Shown here in pieces: positions 43,062-51,345 of a stretch of 64,000 bases of DNA (the first letter of the stretch is position 1; every line of letters begins with the position of its first letter). Source of the stretch: Sva-07 sp963715285 (lineage in GTDB: Bacteria; Actinomycetota; Acidimicrobiia; Acidimicrobiales; Ilumatobacteraceae); assembly GCA_963715285.1 (NCBI GenBank), contig CAVQRU010000035.1, positions 1-64,000 on the forward strand, in the 5' to 3' direction. The position numbers were made by a program, and so were the translations under genes. Under the pieces are notes generated by a model. The model was not told the DNA's origin and did no database searches. It saw nothing but the letters and a program-made list of their open reading frames with translations.

Positions 43062-44036
43062 GTGGGAGACGCCGTCGCCGGTCGGGCCGCTGCCGGTGGG
43101 GTCGCCGGTCGTCGGGCTCGGGGTTGGGCGACCAGCGGCCAGGTGGGCGTCGGTGAGGCGGCACCAGGCGTCGACGTCGAGTTCCTCGGGTCGTGCGGTC
43201 GGGCTGATGCCCGCGGCCTCGAACGTGTCGGGCGCGACGATGCCGGCCAGCGACCGACGCAGCATCTTGCGGCGTTGCCCGAACGCGGTGCGCACGAGGC
43301 CGAACAGTGCGCCGGGATCGGTCGGCGGCGGTTCGTGGCGGGTGATCTCCACCAGAGCCGACTCGACGTTGGGGCGCGGCACGAACACCGATGCCGGGAC
43401 GTGCCCCACGATCCGTGCGTCTCCCCAGTAGGCAGTCTTGACGCTGACCGCCCCGTACGCGGAGGTGCGGGGACGTGCGGCGAAGCGCTCCGCCGCCTCG
43501 CGTTGCACCATCACCAGCATCCGGTGGATCGCAGGGACCTCGTCGAGCAGGTCGCAGATCAGCGGCGTCGCCACGTTGTACGGCAGGTTCGCCACGAGCA
43601 CCCAGGGTGAGCGATCGGTGGTCGGCCGGACGTCACCGGCTCCCGCGTCGCCGGCCGCCGTGGGCCCATCGGCCTCACCTGCCTGGTTTGCGTCGCCGCT
43701 CGGGTCGTCGAGCAGCGCGGGCCAGTCGAGCGTCATCGCATCAGCTTCGACCACCGTGACGTTGGCGCGCTCGGCGACCACCTGGCGCAGGATCGGCACC
43801 ACGCCGTGGTCGACCTCGATCGCCGTGACGTGAGCGTCGGTGTCGGCGAGCGCGAGCGTCAGTGAGCCGAGGCCCGCGCCGATCTCGACCACTCGATCAC
43901 CGGGGCCGACGCGGGCGAGCGCCGCGATGCGCCGCACCGTGTTGGGGTCGGCGACGAAGTTCTGCCCGAGGTCGCGGCGCGGTGCGAGCGCCGCGGTGTC
44001 GAGGAGCTCGCGAATCACCGGTCGCGAGTGGGTCAC
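43059..44036 (-). CDS. rsmA: 16S rRNA dimethyladenosine transferase RsmA (KsgA)
   Basis: A 325-aa KsgA/RsmA enzyme that dimethylates two adenosines in helix 45 of 16S rRNA. RRDLGQNFVADPNTVRRIA, motif I VVEIGAGLGSLTLAL, and the catalytic motif NLPYNVATPLI are present, with PRPNVESALVEI and FGQRRKMLRRSL at the C-terminus. Between motif III and NLPY there is a roughly 35-residue Gly/Ala/Asp-rich insertion (about 124-160) not found in typical KsgA. GTG start overlaps the previous stop (GTGA). Confidence 0.95.
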   Translation of the reverse strand: MTHSRPVIRELLDTAALAPRRDLGQNFVADPNTVRRIAALARVGPGDRVVEIGAGLGSLTLALADTDAHVTAIEVDHGVVPILRQVVAERANVTVVEADAMTLDWPALLDDPSGDANQAGEADGPTAAGDAGAGDVRPTTDRSPWVLVANLPYNVATPLICDLLDEVPAIHRMLVMVQREAAERFAARPRTSAYGAVSVKTAYWGDARIVGHVPASVFVPRPNVESALVEITRHEPPPTDPGALFGLVRTAFGQRRKMLRRSLAGIVAPDTFEAAGISPTARPEELDVDAWCRLTDAHLAAGRPTPSPTTGDPTGSGPTGDGVSH

Positions 44037-44548
44037 CGACGGATCTCGACCGGGATCGGGGAGTCGGTGAGATCGGCGATCTCGGCGAACAGGTCGGGAT
44101 GCATCACCAGCACGTCGGCGGCGCCACTCGGTGCGAGCTTTGCGGTGCAGCTGACGGAGCGGTTGTTGTCGAGGTTGACCACGAGGATCTTCGACCCCTG
44201 GTTGACGGCAGGCGCCGAGCAGGTGGTGGGTGAGCCGACGTCGCTGCGGAAGACGGCCTTGGTGGTGATCCGTTCGAGCAGCGGTTGAACTGGCACGGCG
44301 ATCTCGGCGAGGCCGGCGCCGACCTGACCGGACGGCCCGTCGAGGAACACCGGCGCGTCGGCTGCCGCGGCAGCGGGCACGGTGCGTTCTGGTTCCGCAC
44401 CGGCCGAGCCGTCGTCGACGACGATGCCTGCGGTCGCGACGCTCGGCGCGCCGTCGTCCCGGTTGGCCCACCACAACGCCGGCAGCGCCACGAGGGTCAG
44501 CGCCGTTGCCCACAGGAAGCGGCGTCGGTCGGAGTCGGTGAGTGCCAT
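44033..44548 (-). CDS. Exported RlpA-like double-psi beta-barrel protein
   Basis: A 171-aa protein with one N-terminal membrane helix (FLWATALTLVALPALWWA), an Ala-rich linker and a C-terminal beta-barrel: GSKILVVNLDNNRSVSCTAK and HPDLFAEIADLTDSPIPVEI resemble the RlpA/DPBB core (GTxVxVTNLxNGRSV, IDLS-like). It occupies the tatD-rsmA gap where M. tuberculosis has the resuscitation factor rpfB, so it may be a cell-wall-acting counterpart. The catalytic Asp of lytic DPBBs is not evident. Coupled to rsmA by GTGA. Confidence 0.65.
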   Translation of the reverse strand: MALTDSDRRRFLWATALTLVALPALWWANRDDGAPSVATAGIVVDDGSAGAEPERTVPAAAAADAPVFLDGPSGQVGAGLAEIAVPVQPLLERITTKAVFRSDVGSPTTCSAPAVNQGSKILVVNLDNNRSVSCTAKLAPSGAADVLVMHPDLFAEIADLTDSPIPVEIRR

Positions 44549-44677
44549 GGTGTGCTCGCGTCGTCGAGCATCTCGGAGAGGTCGCGCGACAAGGGGTGAT
44601 CAGCGTACCGTCGAGGGCCGATCGTGACGATTCGGAGCAGAGCATCGACCACGCTGCGTGGTCGGGGTGCGAGGGAA

Positions 44678-45529
44678 TCAGCCGGTGGGGAGCGCGAAGA
44701 CCGTGTCGGCGTTCGTCGACGTGGCGTGGGCGATCTCGTCGACCCGGCAGTCGCGCAGATCGGCGATGAACTGGCCGACGTGGGGGACCCACGCGGGTCG
44801 GTTCGGCTTGCCGCGATGGGGGATCGGGGCGAGGTAGGGGCTGTCGGTCTCGACCAACATCCGATCGAGCGGACACAGGAGGGCCGCCGCCTGGACCTCG
44901 GGCGCTCCCTTGAACGTGACGATGCCGGAGAACGACAGCAGCGCGCCGATGTCGAGCGCTCGCGCGGCCTCGTCGGGACCGCCGGTGAAGCAGTGGAAGA
45001 TCGTGCGTGTCGGGACGCCGACCGATGCCAACACGTCGAACGTGTCGTCCCACGCATCGCGGGTGTGGATCACCAGGGGCAGGTCGTGGTCGTTCGCCAG
45101 CTGGATCTGCTCCTCGAACGCTCGCTGCTGGACCTCGCGCGGAGAGTGGTCGTAGTAGTAGTCGAGTCCGGCCTCGCCGACGGCGACGATCCCGGGGGTG
45201 TCGAGCAGGTCGAGGATCGTGTCGACCCCGTTGACGGCATCGTGCGGGTGCAGTCCCACGGTCGCGTGGACGCCTCGGTGAGCAGCGGCTGCGTCGATGG
45301 CGGCCTGCGACGTCTCGCGATCGCAGCCGACCGTGATCAACGTCGTCACCCCTGCGTCGGCGGCGATCGCCACGGCTGCGTCGGTGCCGTCGGGGATCCG
45401 AGCATCGTGCACGTGACAGTGCGAGTCGACCCACCGAACCGGCAGTGGGCCCACCGGATCGGTGCGGTTCGAGCTGCTGCTGCTCTCCGGGCCGGTGCGT
45501 TCGCCGTGGCCGTGGCCGGCGCCGCTCAT
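44678..45529 (-). CDS. TatD-family metal-dependent deoxyribonuclease
   Basis: A 283-aa TatD DNase. The metal ligands are visible: VDSHCHVHD near residue 35, the Glu in AVGEAGLDYYYD, LVIHTRDAWDD, FHCFTGG and LVETDSPYLAP. It cleaves single-stranded or damaged DNA 3' ends with Mg2+. The ATG overlaps the metG stop (ATGA), the conserved metG-tatD order. The first 30 residues are Ser/Gly-rich, of no known role. Confidence 0.93.
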   Translation of the reverse strand: MSGAGHGHGERTGPESSSSSNRTDPVGPLPVRWVDSHCHVHDARIPDGTDAAVAIAADAGVTTLITVGCDRETSQAAIDAAAAHRGVHATVGLHPHDAVNGVDTILDLLDTPGIVAVGEAGLDYYYDHSPREVQQRAFEEQIQLANDHDLPLVIHTRDAWDDTFDVLASVGVPTRTIFHCFTGGPDEAARALDIGALLSFSGIVTFKGAPEVQAAALLCPLDRMLVETDSPYLAPIPHRGKPNRPAWVPHVGQFIADLRDCRVDEIAHATSTNADTVFALPTG

Positions 45530-47055
45530 GTCAGGCGCGGGAACAGCGCATCGCCCTTGGTGACGACCGAGCCCGGCGTGTACTGACCCCACGCTGCCGC
45601 CTCGGGCAGGCGTTGGTCGACCACGAGGCCCGGCAGGCCGATCCGCTCCCAGATCGCCTGGGCGGTGTCGGGGATCGCCGGCGACGCGAGGATCGCGACG
45701 ATCCGCAGCGCCTCGAGTGCGTCGCCCAGGACCGCGTCGACGGCCGGCCCGGGCTCGGCCTTCCACGGCTCGTTGGCCTCGAGGTGGGCGTTGGTGGCGC
45801 GCACCAGCGACCACGTGGCGTCGAGCGCCTTGCTCGGCTGCACGACCTCCCACTGGGCCGCGGTGTCCGCGTACGCGGCTGCTGCCGCGGTGGCGAGGGG
45901 GCTGTCGGGGTCGGGTGCGGTGCCGAGGCCGTCGCACTTCTTGGCGACGACGGTGGCGACGCGTGCCGCGAGGTTGCCGAGGTTGTTGGCGAGGTCGGAG
46001 TTGTAGCGCGACGTGAAGCCCTCGATCGAGAAGTCACCGTCGTTGCCGTAGGCGGTGTCGGCGAGCACGTAGTACCGGAACCCGTCGACGCCGACGTCGT
46101 CGACCAGGTCGAGCGGGTCGACCACGTTGCCGGAGGTCTTGCTCATCTTCTCGCCGCCGCTCAGCAGCCAGCCGCCGATCGCCCAACCCTTCGGCAGTTC
46201 GACGCCGGCCGACATCAGCATGGCCGGCCAGTACACGCAGTGCTGGCGGACGATGTCCTTGCCGATGAGGTGGTAGTCGACGGGCCACCAGTCGGTGTAG
46301 GTGTCGGTGCCGTCACCGAACCCGACCGCCGCGAGGTAGTTCGTGAGTGCGTCGAACCAGACGTAGGTGACGTGCTTGGCGTCCCACGGCAGGGGAATGC
46401 CCCATTCGAGCGACGTGCGGCTGATGGAGAAGTCGCGCAGCCCGCTTCTGATCAGGCCGATCGCCTCGTTGCCGCGATGCTCGGGCGTGAGCGCCGTCGG
46501 ATGGGCGGCGTACCAGTCGAGCAGCCGGTCCTCGAATCGCGACAGGCGGAAGAACCAGTTCTCCTCCTCGAAGTACTCGACGGGCCGGTTGTGGATCGGG
46601 CAGCAGTCGGCGACGACACCGTCGTCGCCGACGACCTCGATCAGTTCGTCGTCGGCGTAGTACTCCTCGCAGGCGACGCAGTACTTGCCGGCGAACGTGT
46701 CGAGCTCGATGTCGCCGGCGTCGTAACAGCGCTGGAGGAGCTCGGACACGGCGGCCTTGTGGCGAGGTTCGGTGGTGCGGATGAAGTCGTCGTTGGCGAT
46801 GTTCAGCCGCTTCCAGGCATCGACGAACTTCGGTGCGATGGCATCGACGAACTCCTGCGGCGACTGTCCGGCGGCCTCGGCGGTCTGCTGGATCTTGAGC
46901 CCGTGCTCGTCGGTGCCGGTGACGTACTTGACGTCGTCACCGAGCAGGCGGTGCCAGCGGGTGAGCGCGTCACCGACGATCGTGGTGTACGCGTGGCCGA
47001 GGTGCGGCTCGGCATTGACGTAGTAGATCGGGGTCGTCGCGTAGAACCGGGTCAC
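45526..47055 (-). CDS. metG: Methionyl-tRNA synthetase
   Basis: A 509-aa class I synthetase charging tRNA-Met. HLGHAYTT is the HIGH signature, KMSKTSGN the KMSKS loop. A zinc-knuckle region lies between (CVACEEYY ... CCPIHNR), followed by an anticodon-binding helical domain; no C-terminal EMAPII domain. The GTG start has TAGCGT ending 6 nt upstream, so the message is probably leaderless. It leads the metG-tatD pair. Confidence 0.97.
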   Translation of the reverse strand: MTRFYATTPIYYVNAEPHLGHAYTTIVGDALTRWHRLLGDDVKYVTGTDEHGLKIQQTAEAAGQSPQEFVDAIAPKFVDAWKRLNIANDDFIRTTEPRHKAAVSELLQRCYDAGDIELDTFAGKYCVACEEYYADDELIEVVGDDGVVADCCPIHNRPVEYFEEENWFFRLSRFEDRLLDWYAAHPTALTPEHRGNEAIGLIRSGLRDFSISRTSLEWGIPLPWDAKHVTYVWFDALTNYLAAVGFGDGTDTYTDWWPVDYHLIGKDIVRQHCVYWPAMLMSAGVELPKGWAIGGWLLSGGEKMSKTSGNVVDPLDLVDDVGVDGFRYYVLADTAYGNDGDFSIEGFTSRYNSDLANNLGNLAARVATVVAKKCDGLGTAPDPDSPLATAAAAAYADTAAQWEVVQPSKALDATWSLVRATNAHLEANEPWKAEPGPAVDAVLGDALEALRIVAILASPAIPDTAQAIWERIGLPGLVVDQRLPEAAAWGQYTPGSVVTKGDALFPRLT

Positions 47056-47061
47056 GCCAGC

Positions 47062-47067
47062 ACGCTA
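47062..47067 (-). promoter_or_regulatory. Putative leaderless -10 element of metG
   Basis: TAGCGT on the minus strand, 6 nt before the GTG at 47055. It overlaps the stop codon of the preceding membrane-protein gene. Confidence 0.5.
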
Positions 47068-48048
47068 GAGGCTGGTCTCTCCCTGGCCACCGACGGGTTT
47101 CTGTCCCCGGGTGGATCGTGCGATCACGACGATCACGACCACGAGCCCGGCCACTGCGACGAGAGCGGACGCCAGTGCCCCGTTCAGGGTCATCATCAAC
47201 AGTCCCTGGAGGGCTTGCAGGAACGCGATCACGCCGATCACCAGGATCGGGACGAGGTGACGGGCGAGCCCGACGGCCACGATGCCGGCGGCGGTGATCG
47301 TGGCGGCGATCGATGCGGTCAGCTCGCTGACGTCGGCCAGCATCACGGCCCCGATCATCGCGGCGACCGCGGCGACGGCGAGCACGTAGAGCTCTGGCCG
47401 CAGCCGTTGACCGATGGCGAGCGCGCCGATGCCGATGGCGGCCAGCCAGACGAGGATCCCGCCGATCCACGGAGGCGTCGAGAGGAGGGCGCCGATGCCG
47501 CCGAGCGTGAGCCCGGCGCCGACGGCGGTCGTGAGCACCTGGAGTGGCCGGTCGAGGTTGCGCCACAGCGTCGCGCCGATCGCGAGCACGGGGAGCCCGA
47601 TGATCAGGACGTTCCAGCCCGGATCGTCGAACGCGGCGGTGTCGACGAGCGCGCCCATGGTCAGCGCGACGCCGCCCGTCCCGATGAGCCACATGAACGA
47701 CGCCAGCCGGCGGGTGGCCGGGTCGTCGAGGCGGATGAGCCTCGTTCCGGCGATGAACCCGAGTGCGGCGACGGCGACACCGATCGCCACCTGTCCACCG
47801 GTGCGCAGCGCCTCCCAGTTCGGGCCGACCATCATGGCGCCACTCATGAGCGCGAGGACGCTGCCGAGATACACCGCGAGTTCGGCCACGATCGAGAGCC
47901 GAGGTGGCGCGGGAACTTCGTGATGCTCGAACGCCCGGATGGCCTCGACCTGGTCGCTCGAGACGAGGCCGGCTTCCACCCAGTGCTCGGCATGTTCGTC
48001 GAGCCAGTCGGCGTCTGGTTCGGTTCGGCTGCTGAACAAGGAGATCAT
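47065..48048 (-). CDS. Multi-pass membrane protein (DUF2157-like)
   Basis: A 327-aa protein. A 50-residue soluble N-terminus with WVEAGLVSSDQVEAIRAFE, which looks like the short helical DUF2157 N-terminal domain, is followed by about ten membrane helices rich in Ala/Gly/Val. The function is unknown. I start at the ATG at 48048, which has GAGGAG 8 nt upstream; a longer frame to 48099 lacks this. It ends right at the metG promoter element. Confidence 0.78.
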   Translation of the reverse strand: MISLFSSRTEPDADWLDEHAEHWVEAGLVSSDQVEAIRAFEHHEVPAPPRLSIVAELAVYLGSVLALMSGAMMVGPNWEALRTGGQVAIGVAVAALGFIAGTRLIRLDDPATRRLASFMWLIGTGGVALTMGALVDTAAFDDPGWNVLIIGLPVLAIGATLWRNLDRPLQVLTTAVGAGLTLGGIGALLSTPPWIGGILVWLAAIGIGALAIGQRLRPELYVLAVAAVAAMIGAVMLADVSELTASIAATITAAGIVAVGLARHLVPILVIGVIAFLQALQGLLMMTLNGALASALVAVAGLVVVIVVIARSTRGQKPVGGQGETSL

Positions 48049-48160
48049 GTCGGACTCCTCTCGTCGAGCCGCTCGCGCGGGGTCTTTCACTTGCATCATG
48101 GGCCGACGTCAGCCGCCCGGTCAGGGCCGATCGACCCCTCGGATGGGTACGGTTCGCGCG

Positions 48161-48574
48161 GTGCATGGAGTCTTTGCGAACGCAACCGCCGTCGCTCGGA
48201 TCTCGTCGATCGTCACCGACGGCGGGGACACGGTGACGACGTTCGCCTCCGAGGTGCAGCCGGGATGGGACATCGGCGGGAACGCGAACGGTGGCTATCT
48301 GATGGCGATCGCAGGGCGGGCGATGAGTGAAGTCACCGGATGGCGGGCGGTCGCTCATCGCTCGGTCCGTGCGCTCGCGAGTGATGAGCGAAGTCAACCG
48401 GATGGCGGGCGTTCGCTCATCGCTCGGTCCGTGCGCTCGCGAGTGATGAGCGAAGTCACCGGATGGCGGGCGTTCGCTCATCGCTCGGTGCGTTTGGTTC
48501 ACGCCGGCGGACCCGGCGGACGGGTCAGCGGCGGAGGAAGCCGGAGCTGCGCCGGCTCACGCGGGAGCTGGTGA
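48161..48574 (+). pseudogene. Decayed acyl-CoA thioesterase, only the N-terminal 55 residues left
   Basis: The frame begins at the GTG at 48161 and for about 55 codons reads like the N-terminus of a TesB/4HBT_3-type thioesterase: FASEVQPGWDIGGNANGGYL then MAIAGRAMSEVTG. The homology stops exactly where the 61-bp tandem repeats begin (48322), and the frame then runs through repeats to a stop at 48574. The remaining 200 or so residues of the family, including the hot-dog catalytic segments, are absent. It overlaps the end of the convergent HAD-IB gene. Confidence 0.7.
48322..48493. repeat. 61-bp tandem repeat, nearly three copies
   Basis: Units start at 48322, 48383 and 48445 (61, 62 and about 49 bp). 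Each carries GATGAGCG (GATGAGTG in unit 1) and, about 27 nt later, CGCTCATC, an inverted repeat. The copies are almost identical, so the amplification is recent. They replace the body of the thioesterase gene. Confidence 0.93.
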
Positions 48575-49349
48575 CCGCCGCGCCGGCCGCGAAGCTGGCG
48601 CCGGCGATGCCGACCGCCCCGATCGAGGTGATCGTGCGCCGTACGACCGACTTCGTCTGTTCGCTGAAGATCACGATCGGCCAACCGTGGCGGCGGGCGT
48701 GGCGTTCGAGCTTGGCGTCGGGGTTGACCGCCACGGGATGGCCGACCGCCTCGAGCATCGGCAGATCGCTCGCCGAGTCGCTGTAGGCGTAGCACTGGTC
48801 GAGTTCGTACCCGTTCCAGTTGGCGATCTCGATCATCGCCTCGACCTTGCCGGCCCCGTAGCAGAACGGTCCGTCGAGTTCGCCGGTGTAGCGACCGTCG
48901 AAGACCTTGCTGCGGGTGCCGATCCCCGACGTCATGCCGAGCGAGTGGGCGAGCGGCTCGACGATCTCCTGCGGTGCTGCCGACACGATGTAGGTGTCTC
49001 GGCCCGCTTGGCGGTGCCGGTCGAGCAGCCGGCGTGCCTCGGGACGTAGGCGGGCGAGCAGCCGGGGCAGGATCTCGACGTTGAGTGCCTGCATGTCGCT
49101 CTGACGCATCCCGGTGACCGCCTTGAGGACCCGCGCCTTCACGGCGTCGGTCGTGTCGTCGTCGGCGCCGAAGAGCTTGAAGGTGGCGGCCCCGACCGCG
49201 TCGCGCACGAACTCGCCGTTGCGGATCATCCCGGCCTTTCGGGCCTGGAGGGCGAGCGTGTAGGCCGACGACCCCGAGATCAGGGTGCGATCGAGATCGA
49301 AGAACGCGGCGCTCGGCCCGGTGCCGGCGACGCTGACGTACTCACTCAT
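48525..49349 (-). CDS. HAD-IB family phosphatase (SerB-like)
   Basis: A 274-aa HAD-IB hydrolase. Motif I FFDLDRTLISGSS, motif II YIVSAAPQE, and motif IV YAYSDSASDLPMLE are intact, with GAGKVEAM giving the motif III Lys. Similar proteins hydrolyse lipid or serine phosphates; some are lysophosphatidate phosphatase-like. A hydrophobic C-terminal helix (IGAVGIAGASFAAGAAV) suggests a membrane anchor. It overlaps the rsmI end by 8 nt. Confidence 0.87.
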   Translation of the reverse strand: MSEYVSVAGTGPSAAFFDLDRTLISGSSAYTLALQARKAGMIRNGEFVRDAVGAATFKLFGADDDTTDAVKARVLKAVTGMRQSDMQALNVEILPRLLARLRPEARRLLDRHRQAGRDTYIVSAAPQEIVEPLAHSLGMTSGIGTRSKVFDGRYTGELDGPFCYGAGKVEAMIEIANWNGYELDQCYAYSDSASDLPMLEAVGHPVAVNPDAKLERHARRHGWPIVIFSEQTKSVVRRTITSIGAVGIAGASFAAGAAVTSSRVSRRSSGFLRR

Positions 49350-50181
49350 CGGTTCCAGTCTGGCGGTCGAGAGCGATGGCGAGCGCGTACACCTCGCGTT
49401 TCGGCCGGCCGAGCGCGCGGGCGACGTTGGCGGATGCGTCGCGGGTGGAGGCGCCGGCGTCGAGATGGGAGCGCAGCGCGTCGCGGACATCGTCGTCGCT
49501 GGCGGGCTCGTCGTCGACCGGCGCACCGTCGATCACCAGCACGTATTCCCCGCGGGGGCCTCCGATGTCGATCGTGCCGAGGGGGCCGCGCACGACCTCC
49601 TCGTGGAGCTTCGTCAACTCGCGGGTGACCACCACCATCCGATCGTCGCCGCACGCGTCGCGGAGGTCGTCGAGTGTGCGCAGCACCCGATGCGGTGCCT
49701 CGTAGAGCACGGTCGTGCGGTGCTCGGCGGCGATCTCGGCGAGTCGGCTCGCCCGCTCGGCGCCCTTGCGCGGGATGAAGCCCTCGAACACGAAGCGGTC
49801 GGTGGCGAGCCCGCTGATCGTGAGCGCCATGATCGCGGCGCTCGGGCCGGGCACCGCGCTGACCGGGTAGCCGGCATCGAGGGTGGCGCGCACGATGCGT
49901 TCGCCGGGGTCGGAGATGCCGGGGGTGCCGGCGTCGCTCACGATGGCCACGTCGCGTCCCTCGCCGAGTGTGCGCAGGACGTCGTCGACGCGGCTGAGTT
50001 CGGTGTGGTCGTTGCACACGGCGAGGCGTTCGGCGCGCACGCCCGCGTGCTGCAGCAGCAGCCCGGTGCGGCGGGTGTCTTCGCAGCACACCAACGCCGC
50101 GTGCGACAGCACCTCGACCACGCGCGGTGGCAGGTCGCCGAGGTTGCCGATCGGGGTGGCCACCAACCAGAGCGTGCTCAT
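49342..50181 (-). CDS. rsmI: 16S rRNA 2'-O-ribose C1402 methyltransferase
   Basis: A 279-aa RsmI of the tetrapyrrole-methylase fold. LWLVATPIGNLGDLPPR opens the protein; CEDTRRT, SDAGTPGISDPGERIV and VPGPSA are the family signatures, and FEGFIPRKGAER marks RsmI. It methylates C1402 in the ribosomal P site. It corresponds to M. tuberculosis Rv1003, near metG (Rv1007c) and tatD (Rv1008). DUF192 lies 4 nt upstream and HAD-IB overlaps downstream. Confidence 0.95.
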   Translation of the reverse strand: MSTLWLVATPIGNLGDLPPRVVEVLSHAALVCCEDTRRTGLLLQHAGVRAERLAVCNDHTELSRVDDVLRTLGEGRDVAIVSDAGTPGISDPGERIVRATLDAGYPVSAVPGPSAAIMALTISGLATDRFVFEGFIPRKGAERASRLAEIAAEHRTTVLYEAPHRVLRTLDDLRDACGDDRMVVVTRELTKLHEEVVRGPLGTIDIGGPRGEYVLVIDGAPVDDEPASDDDVRDALRSHLDAGASTRDASANVARALGRPKREVYALAIALDRQTGTDE

Positions 50182-50185
50182 CGGC

Positions 50186-50533
50186 TCAGGTGCCGTCCGT
50201 CTCGCCGGTACGGACCTCGATCTGGTCGCCGACGCGCAACCCCCACCGGCCGAACGCTCCGGCTTCGGCCTCGATCACGCTGCGGGCAGTCCACACCGGG
50301 ACGCCCACCCGGAACCGCTGCATCTGGATCGTCTTGACGACCACACCGTCCTCGTCGAGGTACGCGACGTCGATCGGGAACTTCATGCCGATGGTGTGGA
50401 TCCACCGGCACGGGGCGATCACGAGCGCACCCTCCATCGACTCCCGCCCGAGCAGGCCGCGTCGCCGGGACCGTCGGGTGTCGGCGATCTCGGTGGATGC
50501 GAGCACGCGCGCGTCGCAGACCAGCCAAGCCAT
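50186..50533 (-). CDS. DUF192 protein
   Basis: A 115-aa DUF192 protein. SRRRGLLGRESMEGALVI and CRWIHTIGMKFPIDVAYLD are the hallmark segments, with the conserved HT-GM-FPID. There is no signal peptide, unlike many family members. Function unknown. It is 4 nt before rsmI on the same strand, so they are likely co-transcribed. Confidence 0.9.
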   Translation of the reverse strand: MAWLVCDARVLASTEIADTRRSRRRGLLGRESMEGALVIAPCRWIHTIGMKFPIDVAYLDEDGVVVKTIQMQRFRVGVPVWTARSVIEAEAGAFGRWGLRVGDQIEVRTGETDGT

Positions 50534-50640
50534 GATCGCAGTGTGCCAGATCCGTCGTGTGTCCCGCCGGACGCGCCGTACTGCGGGTGTCGGCGGTGTG
50601 CGACGACGTCGTCCGCGGTACGTTCGAGCGGTGAGCCGTG

Positions 50641-51345
50641 ATGTCGTCTGCTGATGCCTTCGAGCTCCGTGGCGTCGATGCCGGGCCGGTCGGTGACCCG
50701 ATCCTGCGAGGCATCGATCTCGTCGTTCCCGCGAACGGGGTCACCGTGCTCGCTGGGCCGTCCGGTGCGGGCAAGTCGACGCTGCTGCGACTGCTCAACC
50801 GGCTCGACGATCCACTGGCGGGCGAGATCAGATGGCGAGACCGTCCGTTGACCGAGTGGGAACCCACCGAGCTGCGACGTCAGGTGGCGATGGTGTTCCA
50901 GCGGGCGCCGGTGTTCCCCGGCACCGTGCTGGACAATCTCGCCGTGGCACTGCCGGGCATCACCGAGGATCGTGCGCTCCACGTGCTCGAACACGTCGGA
51001 TTGGAGCCCGACCTGCTCGGCCACGAGGCCGACACCCTGTCGGGTGGCGAGGCCCAACGGATGTGTGTGGCGCGGGCGTTGCTCACCGATCCGGCCGTGC
51101 TGCTCGCGGACGAACCGACGGCGGCGCTCGATCGGGCGGCGCGGGCGACCGTGGAGGATCTCGGTCGCTCGTTGGCCGATTCGGGGGTCGCGGTGATCTG
51201 GGTGAGTCACGACACCGACCAGCTCCGGCGGCTCGCCGATCACGTGATCGTGCTCGCCGCTGGCTCCGTGCTCGCCACCGGGCACCTCGGCGACCTCGAC
51301 CTGAGCGACGACCCGCTCGTGCGTCAATCAGTCGGTGCGCCGTGA
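50641..51345 (+). CDS. ABC transporter ATPase, FetA/YbbL-like
   Basis: A 234-aa ATPase. Walker A GPSGAGKST (about 40-48), Q-loop MVFQRAP, signature LSGGEAQR, Walker B AVLLADEPTAALD and the H-loop WVSHDTDQ. The partner at 51342 is a FetB-type permease, so this pair probably exports metal ions (iron) under stress. The ATG at 50641 is preceded by a GTG at 50638. The stop overlaps the permease start (GTGA). Confidence 0.9.
   Translation: MSSADAFELRGVDAGPVGDPILRGIDLVVPANGVTVLAGPSGAGKSTLLRLLNRLDDPLAGEIRWRDRPLTEWEPTELRRQVAMVFQRAPVFPGTVLDNLAVALPGITEDRALHVLEHVGLEPDLLGHEADTLSGGEAQRMCVARALLTDPAVLLADEPTAALDRAARATVEDLGRSLADSGVAVIWVSHDTDQLRRLADHVIVLAAGSVLATGHLGDLDLSDDPLVRQSVGAP

Noticed and set aside
48322..48493. 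CRISPR-like array
   Set aside because: The 61-bp units are contiguous without unique spacers, and no cas gene is present anywhere in the window.
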